A stretch of DNA of 64,000 nt from Lates calcarifer (taxonomy: Eukaryota > Chordata > Actinopteri > Centropomidae). Made by a program: the position numbers and the translations under genes. The notes under the pieces were generated by a model. The model was not told the origin of the DNA and did no database searches. It was given only the letters and a program-made list of their open reading frames with translations. Location of the stretch: contig NC_066843.1 in assembly GCF_001640805.2 (NCBI RefSeq), positions 5,595,688 through 5,659,687 of the forward strand. Direction: 5' to 3'. The first letter of the stretch is position 1. Each line of letters opens with the position of its first letter. This document shows, in pieces, positions 47,992-60,315 of this stretch.

Positions 47992-49072
47992 CAGTAATGG
48001 AAGAAAGTCTTAACTTCAGTAAAAGTGGTAATGTTACATTATAAAAATATTGTTGTCGAAGTAAGAGTCCTACTTTCAAAATGTTACTTCAGTAAAGAAC
48101 AGAAGTGGAAGTCATGTCAAATACAGTACAAACTGTGGTATTTATTGTTAGCTAAAAGTTATTATGGTAAGCACTACAATGAAATAAAATAAAATAAAAA
48201 CTCACTAACATAGTCCAACAATGATACTGAGTGAACTGCTGAACCCCTATATGGTGGGTTCAGGACCAGGTATTCAGTATGTTAATCCCTCCTCTTGGTG
48301 GTGCTGTTGAATAGGCTGTGTGTGGCAGTGGTCCATTAGAAAGGAGTTTCCCCTGTCTGTTAAAAGTTGTGATCAGGACACCTGCAGTAAATTTGTCTTT
48401 GACAGATGAATTATTTTGATTACCTGCTTTGCTGCTGAACTTTATGCCTGAAACAGGATATTGGAGATTTGGCAAACTGAAGGGAAATTACCCATAAGAA
48501 CACTGACTACACTGGAAATACAGTCATGTATTTTGCACATAATGGTCCTTTTCTTTAACATGTCACTTATGGTGTAATTGCTTCAGTTTGCTCAGGCCAG
48601 CCGTCTCCAGGCAATTATGTTCTAATGTCCAAACAGAAGTGTCCATTTGTGTTTCCACCCATTTTGAAAGGGTTTGTTTGATTTTCTCTGTCAAAAGCAG
48701 CAGGAAAATCAGCTTAACAGAATATTACTTTTTAAAAAATACCCCAGTGTAAAACTACTCTGTGTCCAAAAAAAACCAAAAAACAAGGAGAGTAATTCAT
48801 TCAAACTTTTACTTAATAAAGTTGTCATATAAATGTACTTAAAGTACCAAAAGTACTCATGCAGAATGGCTTATTTCAGAATACTGTAAATTGTATTATT
48901 GGATTATAATTATTGATGCATTAATGTCTACCTCACTTAATGATCTGGTAATGAGTTGGTAAAGGCGGTGCTTCTTTTAATTGTGAACTATAACAATAGG
49001 TCACAAACCCTAAAATTGTACTTGGGTACTTACAGAACTTGAGTAAATATACTTGATTACTTTCCACCATTG
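47992..49072. mobile_element. hAT-like nonautonomous element, interrupted
   Basis: Begins CAGTAATGGAAGAAAGT and ends ACTTTCCACCATTG, the inverted ends of the same family as the copy at 27492-27891. Recognisable element sequence covers about 47992-48130 and 48810-49072 with about 0.65 kb of unrelated DNA between. No clear 8-bp duplication remains (CTGTGCTG versus TAACACAG). Confidence 0.5.
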
Positions 49073-50104
49073 TAACACAGCTCATTAAAAAAAAACATAC
49101 AAAAAAGGGTTTTTTGAGGTGTCACTGCCAACACAAAGTCTAAAACAGTGTCTCATCCTATTGACTCCATGGGAGGCCTAACTGTAAAAATCCTCAGCCG
49201 CTCTGCGATTAGGAACATCATGTTCTTTATCCTGTGTGTTTTTTTGAGGGGGGCCATTTGCTATTAGCCACAACGTCCCAGAGTAATAATAGAACTCTTT
49301 ATTTATCTTACAGTTTTTTTGAGCAAGCTCATTTAATTTGATATTTCCCAGTGTGTCATGTGTAACCTGGGGTGAGGGCAAGCTTGCATAAGAGGCCCAG
49401 AAATCGTGCTGTGTTTACACTTGCAGGGACTTTTACTCTGCAGTTTCAAAGCACAACCCCCAAATGAGATTGAACTTATTTTTTTTTGCTCCTTTATCTT
49501 AGGCAAACATTGAGCGCACTTTAGTTTGGCAGAAAAGTGTCTCAAGGAATGTTGTGTTTCTCGTAAGGTTACAGTAGATTTTTCTTTGGGATAACAAAGA
49601 TGCTTTTGCAGCTGTTGTAGTGCTGCAGGCCTTGGTGTCCTCTTGATCCAGGCACAAAAAACAGGGTTCATGATGTTATATGAGCCAAAACAGCTACACC
49701 AGTGGCAACTGAAGATCTTGCTGTGGAAAGCCAATTTCTAAATTAGGGTCTCTGTAGCCTGAAGAGCCCAAACAGTATGTTGCATGAATCTGCATAAAAT
49801 ATGGCTTCACTGTATTTTTGCTGGTGTGATTCTAACATTTTACACATCTTTGTGGGATGACCCACTCATGAAAAGGATTTTTTTTTCCCCTTTCTAAGGT
49901 ACTGTGCATTCAGCAGCTGTGGAATACGATGTTCTCATTTCTTCTTCTGTTTTCCACCCACACACACTTTCATGCTCAGTGACTTTCAGACAAACAAATG
50001 ACAAAAATGTTAAACTATCTTACAGAGCTCATGCCACTGCACTGTTGTAATGGAAGAGTTTTTAGCCATGCCAGCGCCCTGTGAGGTTCTACAGCTCTGA
50101 ATTA

Positions 50105-50905
50105 ATGTAAGCAAATATGCTCACAATGACAATGGCAACATGTTAATGTTTAAGATGCTGCCATTGTCTCAATCTCAATATTATTCTCTGTCTTTTAACA
50201 TTTGCTAGTTAGCACTAGACAGTGAGTGTATCTATGTTTCTGGGGTCCTTTGTTCTCAGGATGTTCCCCAGTTCAGTATTCTGTCAGCACACATCAACCT
50301 TCTTCAAAACAGCTATATAAACACAACAACCCTAACCCTACTCCTAAAGCTATCCCTAACCCATTTGATAAGTTCTCTCAAGTGAGGGACTATTTTATTG
50401 AAAGACATAAGTAGTGCTAGTGAACAGGAAACCTCTTTGACAAGTTCCCACAATAGCCCATGACATATTGAATGAATACAGAGCAGGAGAACTCTATTTC
50501 AGATCCCTATTATGTGCTATATAGAGCTGGAGAACTGTAGGACTTTGGGAACATAGGACCCTGGCAGAGGACATAGAACTGGGGAACATGGGACCCATTG
50601 TCCTATTATTTGTCATACAAATGTGTGGAACATATGACCCTGGGAACATAGGAATGAACTTGAAGTGCAGCCCAGGAAGATGGGAATGTCATTTGTTTGG
50701 CAGCTATTGATAAACTAAAGTATCTGGTAAATTTAAATTTTGACTTGATGATGGTGCTAGAGGAAAAGTCAGGGGGTCTTTAGAGTTCATTCCCTAGGGA
50801 TGATGAATATCTGTACAAAATTTTATGTGTTAGAATAGTTTTTCAGATATTTCAGTCTGAATCAAAGTGGGGGGCTGCCCCACATGGCTAGCGTGAAAAA
50901 TAAGA
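50105..50905. repeat. acanthomorph interspersed repeat split by an insertion
   Basis: The left part (about 50112-50220: ATGCTCACAATGACAATGGC ... TTTGCTAGTTAGCACTAGACA) and right part (about 50660-50905: GATGGGAATGTCATTTG ... TTTCAGTCTGAATCAAAGTGG) match, in order, one repeat I recall as very common in spiny-rayed fish. They are separated by about 435 bp of foreign sequence containing CCCTAA-like stretches and GGGAACATAGGACCC-like direct repeats. Confidence 0.6.
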
Positions 50906-51524
50906 CTTCCTAATCATCAGGTTTTTTCATTTTCAAGGTAAAAATTAATTGAAACAGTCTGTCCTCACTGATATTTTTCTAGGTCTTGATCCCTCTTGAC
51001 ATCCACCTGCAACACAGCAGAAGTAAAGCCTGTCATGCTGTCAAGAGACTGCCACAAGTTGTCACATCAGGAATTATCATGGCTGACAGAGAGACGAGGT
51101 AAAACTGTTTGTGCAGACATGAGTGACAGGCTGGTCCATTCTTCTAATAGAAAGCCCAGGTGAGTCTGGGATAGCGGAAGCCTCTCTTAACTCAAAGGGC
51201 TTGTACCTTTCCACACCACTGGGAATTTATTACCAGGTCTTCAGATAACATTGTTCTTCAAACAGATTTCCATGACCTGTATGACTCCCCAGCTATTGTT
51301 TCCAGGCTCTTTATTCACACACCGATTTGGCCGATTACATCAGGAAGTTTCAGACAATATGAAAATCTGACATTAATGACAGTGTTGAACATACATGCAC
51401 GCACCCACACAAACATGCACACAAACACACTGTTGCATAACACAAAAAGCCAGAGAGAGAGATGGAATAGGAATAGAAAGAGAAAAAGCAAGTGACAATC
51501 ACATGAATAGATGTGACAGCTGAC

Positions 51525-51542
51525 TTTTTTTTTTTTTTTTTT
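51525..51542. repeat. poly(T) run (18 nt)
   Basis: Uninterrupted T run; no adjacent SINE or LINE body was recognised. Confidence 0.9.
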
Positions 51543-51825
51543 AATAATTAATCGTTCCAGGCTCCAGGAAAACCTGGAGAAAAAATTCCTGGAGGCAACA
51601 AGTTCCACTGAAAAGACACCAAGTTCCAGAAAGAAGATATTTGTTTCTCTCTTCATTGAAAATCTTCAGTCACTTCCACAGAGCACACAATTTAACAAGT
51701 GGCATCTCGCACTCCCAACAATTAAAAAAACAAGAGCTGTCAAATAAAGCCAATATCATAAATACAAGTACTTCTCAAGTGTGAGAAATGCTTTGTCTGA
51801 CAGCTTCTGTTTGTGGTGAGTGGTG

Positions 51826-52015
51826 AGTTTCACCACAGTCCACCACTTTGGTTCAGACTGAAATATCTCAACAACTGTTGAATGAATTCCCAAAAGATTT
51901 GGTACACAAGTTTGTGGTCCCCAGAGGATGAATCCCACTGACATTATTGACCTCTAGGGTCACCATGAGTCTTTGTGTGAAATATCTGGATGAATTGCTA
52001 TGAAATTTGGTACAA
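51826..52015. repeat. second copy of the acanthomorph repeat, opposite orientation
   Basis: CCACTTTGGTTCAGACTGAA, ATATCTCAACAACTGTTGAA and GTGGTCCCCAGAGGATGAAT are the reverse complement of the right part of the copy at 50105-50905, about 1 kb away. Confidence 0.65.
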
Positions 52016-52061
52016 ACTTAACTTATGCCTAAAGTTGAGCATGTTGCTGAATCCACGTAGA

Positions 52062-52086
52062 TGTGTGTGTGTGTGTGTGTGTGCGT
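52062..52086. repeat. TG microsatellite
   Basis: (TG)n of about 25 bp directly after the repeat copy at 51826-52015. Confidence 0.9.
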
Positions 52087-55000
52087 GCTCTAAATAACTC
52101 CCTAATCCAGTACTATAGTAAACAAGGAGAGTGCTGTGGGTTGAAAATCAAGAGCTCGAAAAGATCCAGACCACCACAATCTGTTCCCTGTCAGTCTGAA
52201 AACCTGGACTCCCTCCCAAGCTTGTAGCGAGTCAGCGGACAGAGTTCACTGTGGGTACTCTGGCAAGTGTGTGTGTGTGTATAAAGTACAGTTTAAGTCC
52301 ATGTGAGTGGGCATTCGTGTGCACCACGTCCAGCAAATCCAAACAACAGAACTGGCAGTGTTTTTGTTTCTTTCCATGAGCTTACCCACAGTGAAATTGA
52401 ACCTTTTAAGGATTAACTTAGCTGTGTCCCTTGTTTTGGTTGGGATTCGTTCATAGCTTTTGAGTTGAAAAGTTCTCCCTCAGCTGAGTGTGTCTATTGT
52501 GTAGCTCTTTGAGTACGATGTATGCCAGTCGTGCCCCCATGTTGAGGGAGGATATGGCTGCCGCAGACAGATGAAAACAGACAGCAGCATCAGGTCGTGC
52601 TACTCTTTGTTGAGAATGCTTTTGTTGTTCTTCAACTGTTTCCAGGGACAGAATAAATAGCTCTGCTTAACCAAAGGCATTTGCCTCTCTCACTGCCATG
52701 AATGCACCACCATGAGAAACATATTACCTGTGGTTACGGGAGTTTTGCCTCTTCTGGAAATTCTCTCTCTCTCTTTGTTTTTCTTTTGCAAGCATTTGTG
52801 GGACACGTGAAAGAAATGTTCTCCATTGTTGTTCTGGTCAACTTTTAGTGAGCAAACATGGAGAAGTTCAGCCAGTTTTGTCATGGCTGGTCTTATCTCT
52901 ATGAAATACAGCATTTTGGAAGAGACAGAATCCAAAGTAACTGTGAGGATTTTTGCTTGTTTTCATTTTATTAGCCATACACTGTATAATCAATGAAATC
53001 ATTGGCCTATGTGGTTATGATGTAAAGGTGAGCAGAAATTATGTTTATCAATGAGACAGGAGTTGAAAATGAACGTTGGAAAGGCAGACTGCTGAAGGCT
53101 GCAGGTTTTAAAACTTCAGGAGGATAGGCGATGTTTTTTCTAAATCTACCCCCCTGCACTTTCTTGAGGTCTCTGACATCAGTGTACTCTCTCCATAAAG
53201 GCAGCATAATCAGGAACATAAGCGTAAAGGAATTTCCCCATTATGTAAGGTGTGAGGGGAACTACTTCTGAGAAAACTGGTGTACTGAAAGAGATCTAGA
53301 GATAGTGAGATTGAGAGAGACAGGGAGAGCAAAAAACACAACAGTTAGAGGAGACAGAGAGAGACAACCGGAGCAGGAGGTCAAGCAGATGAAGAGAGAG
53401 AAGAACACTGTGAGGAGCTGGGAAAGCTCTCATGTCTTTCTAGTGATGGAAATAGGCCGTTCATGGAGGCAGCAGACTGGCTTAGAAAATGAGCTTTTAA
53501 TTGCAATCCATTGGCCAAACCAAGAACAGCATATGCTCTATTGAGGTGCCTTTGAGCAAATCATCAAACCTCCAAACTGCTTCAAGGGCACTGCGCTGTG
53601 AGTGTTTTTGCACTGGAACATCTAACCATATACATATGTGTACTGGCCTTTGTGTGGTACTGGTTAGGACACAAAGACACTTGGATTTCAGTTCAGGTAT
53701 CAAGATACGGTCAAACTATTTGCTATGCACAGAGCCACAAAGTAGAAAAAGGGACAAGAGCAGCACAAAGTACCATAATCTTTACAAACTAAAAGTACCC
53801 AACATGCTTTGCACCAGTAGATTAACAAAAAAGTTATTTTTATTTGTAGCTCTTTGTGCTGCTGTCATATCTGACTCTGTGTGGTACTTCATGTAAATGA
53901 GTAGGACTTAAAGCCCTTATAAAGTCTTCTATTTTCAGTGAGCTATTTTAGGGTGCTCCCCTGGATGTTCTCCCTAACCACCCAGATAACAAAAATATTT
54001 GACTATGACGAAGAAAAGTGCTTTACATAAACAAATATTTGATTACAGACAAGATACCATTTTTGTAGCATGTTCCTGAGCCGTCGGTGGCACATGGATG
54101 AAAAAGACACAGTCAAAATATAACCCTGCTGTCAAACAGTCTTTGGTTATATAACGGATAGTTTTGACCTTTACAGTGTAGAATGTAGCCTTTCCATCTT
54201 CCCAAGAGGTTTACATTTTGAAATCCCAGTTCTGGATTTTCACGAACCTCAAGGGATCAAAGTGTGACAGCTGGAAGCAATGACAGACTTGCCTTTGGGA
54301 TGTGCGGCTGGTTAGCGTGAGATGGAACAACTGCTGAGAGCCTACAGCAGAAGCAGCCTATGTTCTGCATGGTGCACAGACACAAGAGAGACAAATGGAC
54401 TTTGTAACATAATGCGCCTCATTGTGGTGTTTAAAAGTAATATTTGTTGCCTTCAGAAACCATTAAGCCAGACCTTAGTTTCAATCCACATGGACTGTTG
54501 AGAGCAGGTTATCTGGATGTCACAATAAGCTTTGGTGGGCTCTTTGTATTTATTTGGATGTGTAGGAGTCAAGTGCTCTTTTGCTACAAAGCCAGATGTT
54601 GTAGCGCATTCACCAGTCAGGAGACAACATAAATTGTCTCCACATCTGTCTTAAATCATCCTCTAATAGTCACCTTAAATATCAAAGTCATGAGCCGATC
54701 CCGAGAGTCCTTCTGAGAAACAGCCACTTAATCAACCACTTCAATAACCGCATATGTTTATGTGTGTCTGCGCGTGTGCTGCAGTATGGAAACAATACCA
54801 CCTCCCACCAAGAAAAAAAAAACCCATAAGGAGGATAGGAGAGAAGAAAGGCATAAAGGACGTGGTTTGAAAAAAGGCAGGAGGCTGGTTATGAACATTT
54901 CTGGCATTCCTTGGCTCTGTGCAGCAGCCGGATTTTCTTTAGGGGAAGGGGTCGGTCCAGCCAAGAGCCACCAGAGCAGGACCCTGCAGGGGAGCCCCGC

Positions 55001-55633
55001 TTTCTCTTTACTGGCCATGGCTGAGCTGAACTGGCTCACTGCCAGCCATAAGAGGAAGAGCACATTAAAGCAAGAATTCATGATATTGGCAGGCTGGGAT
55101 ATTGTTTAACCTGACACAAGTAAACAAGCACAAGAGGGTGAGCATGAGAGAGAAAGACAGAGAGGGAAAGAAACTTTACTACAGTGGAAAACATTACTCT
55201 GTGTTCCTCTTCACAGGATGCTGGCATTTCCTGTTCTGAGAGGCTGCTGGATATTTATGGAAGACTGGCTCAAGAGAATACTTTTATTTTCTTTGTGATA
55301 CTCTGTTTCTGTAAATAGATACACTGAGGGGAAAAGCAGATGCTTCACCCGCAATGTGATCCAAGCATGGGTAATCCGTTTTGGTATGAGATCTTGCTTT
55401 TCTGCTGACTTCATACACAGGTGAGCTATCAACGCCAGTCAAACAGAAACACCACTGTTGATCGTCAGCACCATGCAAAATGAGAGATGGGATCAAGTGA
55501 AAATGTGAGGTTTACAGGGGGATAACAGTATATTGTGGGCTGATACAAAAATGTGAGTAATGGCTCCCAGTGGGTGCTGGGACCCTCTGAAGGGTCAATC
55601 TGAAGGATCATATTAACAGGAAAAGAAATAAGA

Positions 55634-55868
55634 GGAAAAAAGCATCAGCATGCTAACATGCTGATGCTAAACAGGTATAATGTTTGTTATAGTTTAGGTT
55701 AACATGCTAACATGCTAACATTTTCTAATTATCACAAAACTAATCAGTTGAGGCCGATGGGAATGTCATTCATTTGGCACATATTTAATTATCAAATGAA
55801 TATTTACAAGGGTCAGTTCTGGAGATATGTCAGTTTGGATCAAAATGGTTGGTTGACTGACACACTAA
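55634..55868. repeat. third copy of the acanthomorph repeat with hairpin at its edge
   Basis: GCTAACATGCT-type units, GATGGGAATGTCATTCATTTGG, then GGAGATATGTCAGTTTGGAT follow the order of the family consensus as I remember it. At its left edge, AGCATCAGCATG (55641-55652) and its exact complement (55657-55668) form a 12-bp hairpin with a CTAA loop. Confidence 0.6.
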
Positions 55869-55959
55869 CTGACAGATGACACTTTAAAAAAAATCACACA
55901 CAGACAGAAGAGTTTGATACAAAATGCGCATGTATTTTGTTTTTCTTCGATACATTTTG

Positions 55960-57456
55960 CAATGCATGCCATCATCAACATTTATTCATTTTAATATAAC
56001 GTCCCCACGGACAAGTGCAAACCTGCCTGAAATTCATGAGCAGAAAACAACAGGAATAAGTAAAAGTTAATGTACAAAATAAGACGTGATATAATGATGT
56101 TAACATTCATACACTGGTAAAAAAAAAAAAAACAGAACAAAAAAAAACAAAAAAACAAACAACAATTATCCTTAGAGATTAATTTTAATACTAACTCACA
56201 ATATACATTTCAGTACTTTTTTGAGAAATTCTTATTTCTCTGCTCCCGAGCATCTGAAGGCAAATATCATATATTTATACAACTCTGGGTTCTTCAGTTG
56301 ACCATATCATTGTTCATCTACTACAACTCTAATAGCAAAACTGAGCTGTTGCTTTCAACCCCTGCCATTCCCTCTTTCCATGACTGATGTTTTCACAATA
56401 TTCAAAGAGCATGAAATCTAGCGCAGTTAAGTACAAAAAAAATTGTGCAACTTGTGCAATAGCCAACAAAAAAAACGAACCAAGTAAAACTTTTAACTTT
56501 GATATTAACAGAGAAGTGAGGTTGAGAAAGTGGCACATTTGTGAAAAAAAGGTCATGTGACAATAACAGTGGATGGTGGAGAATATGGTTGTTAATATGT
56601 ACAGTACATTGTGACAGCTGACTGTGCTCGATGAGCCTTTGGTTTCTTACTATTACACGGAAGTCCAAAAACAAAATAAAAAGTGCTCAAGATTGTCCTT
56701 AAAAAAATAAGAATGCTACCATTTTCATCTCAAAGTCAGGCATTGATGTGGCTTTGTATGTTTAAGGGGCTGAAGTGGTATACCAAACACATATAAATAA
56801 ACGTATAAAACAGTGGGACAGTTAACGTCTGGATTCAGCGTAGGTGCTGTCCTTTAATTCCATTGTTAAATAGAACCATCTGTCAAAACCCTTTACTTCC
56901 TTCAAGAAAACTCATCACAGAAGGTATGTCTGGGTCAGCTGAAGCATAACTTGTTTTGATGAGAGCACACAGTGAGTGAAGTCATTTCCCAAGGAAGCAG
57001 GAGGCTGCCTTTCCTCCTTCAAAGGGCTAATTGGGTAAAATGAGGAACCAGTGTGCGTGCAGGGGTGAACTGACAACAGTATTATAAGCTGAGCCCAGTT
57101 CAGTTCTGTCACTTTTAAGGTAGCAGTGCAGTCCTGCGACACAATCCTTGTGTGTCTTCTCCCACTCTTTTCTCCTGCATCTTCATTCCTCTCACATTCC
57201 TGCCGTGCAATCATAAATCAGCACGGAGTAGCATGTATTATTCACACACATAAACACACACGCAGAGGTATCAAACTCCACACAGCCCAGCTCACAGACA
57301 TCACAGCAGTAGAAGCAGCCAGCAGCAGGCATACAGCATCCATATAGCATGGCCTTGTGTCAGATCCAAACCAAGAAGCTGCAGGCTCACTGGCTTTCAG
57401 CGTCTGCCCCGTTGAGTTTGAATTCTTTCAGTCTCTCTCCACCTGTGAGGCATCAT
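55960..57456 (-). other. 3' UTR of the DRAK-like kinase gene
   Basis: About 1.5 kb of AT-rich sequence with an A-rich run (about 56119-56158) follows the stop codon. A minus-strand AATAAA at 55986-55981 would end it. Length and absence of coding signals fit; unverified. Confidence 0.45.
55981..55986 (-). terminator. candidate polyadenylation signal of the kinase gene
   Basis: AATAAA on the minus strand (in AATGAATAAATGTTG), 1.47 kb after the stop codon. Confidence 0.4.
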
Positions 57457-60315
57457 TCAGCAGATCAGCTCCTGCTGTATTTCAGGTCGTGTGGGGAAGG
57501 GGGACTCGCTGAAAGAGAAGGCGTCACGGCCCGTCTTCAGCCCACCCTGGCCTGAGCACGTAAGGTACGAGCCGAGCAAGTCCAGCTCAGGGGACGGAGC
57601 TGGGCTCTCGGGCTCCGACTCAGACTGACTCGTCTCCGGCTCGTCCAAAGAAGCAGCCGACCTGGTGTGGAGGTGCGGGTGGGAGTGGGGATGGGGGAGC
57701 GGGTTCAGCCAGGGGTGGTTGAGGCATTCTTCTGCTGTGGCTCTCTTCCTGCACACACAAACACAATAACACTGTGGATGAGTGGAAATTCCCAAAGAGT
57801 TTACATAACCGGTGGATTGCCTGGATCTTCCGATTCACTCAATCCATTCTTTCGCAGACGTCGGCCATATTCCTTTTCAACATTTGGTTTGGAAAAACCA
57901 CAAAAAAAGCACTTTTTGCTCTCAAGACTTTTTCCCCCTCCATCCCTCACTGATTACTCAAACACTGAGGAATCTTCCACTTTTTCCAACGCCACCACTA
58001 ATCTGCTGCAATTAAATGATACTGACTGGAGATTATGGCACTGGATGTGAGACAGAGGCTGCTGCTACTTTGTATCAAGAGATTGTGCTGATAAATTAAG
58101 GGCTCAGTGTTGGAGCACTCAGTCAGAATTAGGCTAAGTTAAGTTCATCAGAAATATGGTTATATAGCTTTCCTCGGAAATCACCTTAGTTTGACTACTC
58201 TTTTTTTTTTTTAACATGGTGACACTTAAAGTTGACGTGTCAAGTGTGAAATGTCAAAACAAAGATACGGGCATTTCTTTTTTTTGAATGAGGTGAGCTT
58301 ACAATCACTGTTTGCTAAAAAAGGAAATGTTTTATCGTGTATGTGACGCAAATCTTGTTACCACACACACACACAGCCGGATGTACTTCCGTCCTGCAGT
58401 GAACCTGACTCACATCCTTGGTGTGTGAATCAGCTCAGATCGATGCTGATGGAAACTTTGCAGATTTATCCATAATAGACATTATCTTCATTATTACTGT
58501 AAGCAGCCTCACCTGGGGTTTTTAAGTAACAGGGACTTGATGAAGTCAATAGCCAGGGAGGAGATTCCTTCAAACGTGTCTTGAGAGTAGTCTACGTTGA
58601 CTTGGGAGATATTGAGGAATGTTTGCTGCTTTTCGTCACCCAGGAAGGGAGACTCGCCTGTCAGCATGACGTAGATCAGGACCCCGATACTCCTGTCAGA
58701 GAGGGAGGAAGAAAGGGAAGGAGTTTATGAGGAAATTCGTCATCTTTGATGGTTACAGAATCTGTTTTGCGACACACTGTGGCACAATAGATCTGGCTGC
58801 CTTCCACTATGCTGTGGTTAGTCGAAAAGCATGAAGCAAAGACAATCTTATGGTCAAAGGTCTAGACATAAAACTTCAGTCTGCACGTTAGGGAGGTGAT
58901 GTCACTGTCCTGAATATGTCTTTATTCCTAGACGTAAAGCAGGAACTAAATGAGTTCTGCACAGCATCCATTAAAAATGGGTGGAAATAGTCTCATTAAC
59001 TACAGTAGCACACTTACCACATGTCTGTAGCAGTGCTAATGGGTTCATAGTTCAGGATCTCTGGTGCTGCAACAGAAACACATGGCCCCAATTAGTCATG
59101 ATAAATGACACTCAGATTGAAAAGACACAGGTGATTCTGTGTATTGAAGGACTGAAAGCAGGACTCACCCACATACTCTGGGGTGCCCAGAATCTCTCTG
59201 ACTTCTGTGATGTTGTCCATGCGCCTGGACAAGCCAAAGTCCACAATACGAATGTCCCCAAGAGGTCTGGCACTGGTCAGCAAGATGTTCTGGGGCTGGA
59301 GAGGACGGACACACAGATTAGACAGAGGTATGTTACATAAGGGCTAATGATTATTCAAGAAGCCTGAGGTCTGACATCTGAGGTCATTAATTATATGTCA
59401 GTGTGAATGAGTCAAAGCATTTGAGGTAACTGATCCCAAGAGGATCTGGGGTCTAGTTTGTCATTCAGTATACTAGTTGCTCCTCTTAGCTAAGATCATC
59501 CACTAAGCTTATCAGATGAGACTGAAAGCAGGTAGGATATTCCTGTGAACCACTTGAATGGTTTGTGTGTGCAAATACTGTAGTGTGCGTACAACTGTGC
59601 TTAATTCTGGGTCAAACTGGCTTATTGCCAGAGCTGGTTGGAACACTTGAGATAAACACAAGAGGAGAGGACAGGCCAACTATCAGGCTCAGGCCACTAA
59701 AGTCTATGGGACCACAAGAGCAACTGAAGAGACATGAGATTCACCTCTTGAAAATACTTAGCCTTACACTATGTTATCATACACCACAATGTTTTAAAGC
59801 ATGAGTCCTGATAAACTATGGATTTGGTATATTTCATCTGATAATTTAATCTAGAACAAATGCAGGGTTTTGTTTTTTTTACTTTTAGAGAAATTGTGTA
59901 ACCTGTACTGAGAAACCAGACGCTTGGTAATTTTTTCAAGACCCTTAGGGAAAAGGAAAACCTCAATGATGACTACCTAGTTACCTTGTGGCCCATTAAA
60001 GAAAACACAATTGTTCAGTGAGGTTCCTTTACAGACAGATTCTTCTTGGGAATAGGGTTGTTACACACTGAATGAGCTGCGCTTGCATAACAGTAATCAT
60101 ATCTTACTCAGTCTGGCCCTCAAGGGAATACACTGTCCTATATTGTCATATAATGTTTCAGTGTGCTTACTTTCAGATCCAGATGCACAACATTGTTTCG
60201 ATGAAGGAAAGCCACCCCAGTCAGGATCTGCTTGGCCAGCCGGATCACATCTTTCTCTGTGAAAGCCTCGTCATTATCAGCAACACATTGGTTGAAGATT
60301 TCGCCACCAGCGGCA
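57457..60315 (-). CDS. DRAK-family serine/threonine kinase (STK17A/B-like), C-terminal exons
   Basis: Death-associated-protein-kinase family member (DRAK1/2), linked in mammals to apoptosis and T-cell signalling. Five exons in transcript order: 60315-60171, 59295-59169, 59066-59018, 58692-58513, 57748-57457, with phases agreeing, about 264 residues plus stop TGA. Visible landmarks are the catalytic loop HLDLKPQNILL (the family uses HLD rather than HRD), DFG in [56 protein letters not shown] and [13 protein letters not shown]. The tail is Pro/His/Ser-rich and ends [12 protein letters not shown]. The sequence [15 protein letters not shown] is closer to STK17A than STK17B. The glycine loop and catalytic Lys exons were not found up to 64000 and must lie off the right edge, so the gene is partial. 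Confidence 0.93.

Larger units (their letters stand above)
47946..55900. other. gene-poor, repeat-rich intergenic region
   Basis: Between the convergent ends of atp6v0a1 and the kinase gene. It holds the repeats listed separately plus simple repeats. Open frames here show no conserved domains or splice-consistent structure. The purine-rich tract at about 53280-53420 is low complexity. Confidence 0.6.

Noticed and set aside
50326..50365. Interstitial telomere
   Set aside because: Only about three CCCTAA-like units with interruptions, within a repeat insertion.
54758..55109. Overlapping open frames of more than 100 codons on both strands
   Set aside because: Both strands are open with low-complexity Lys/Glu or Leu/Ser products; no conserved features.
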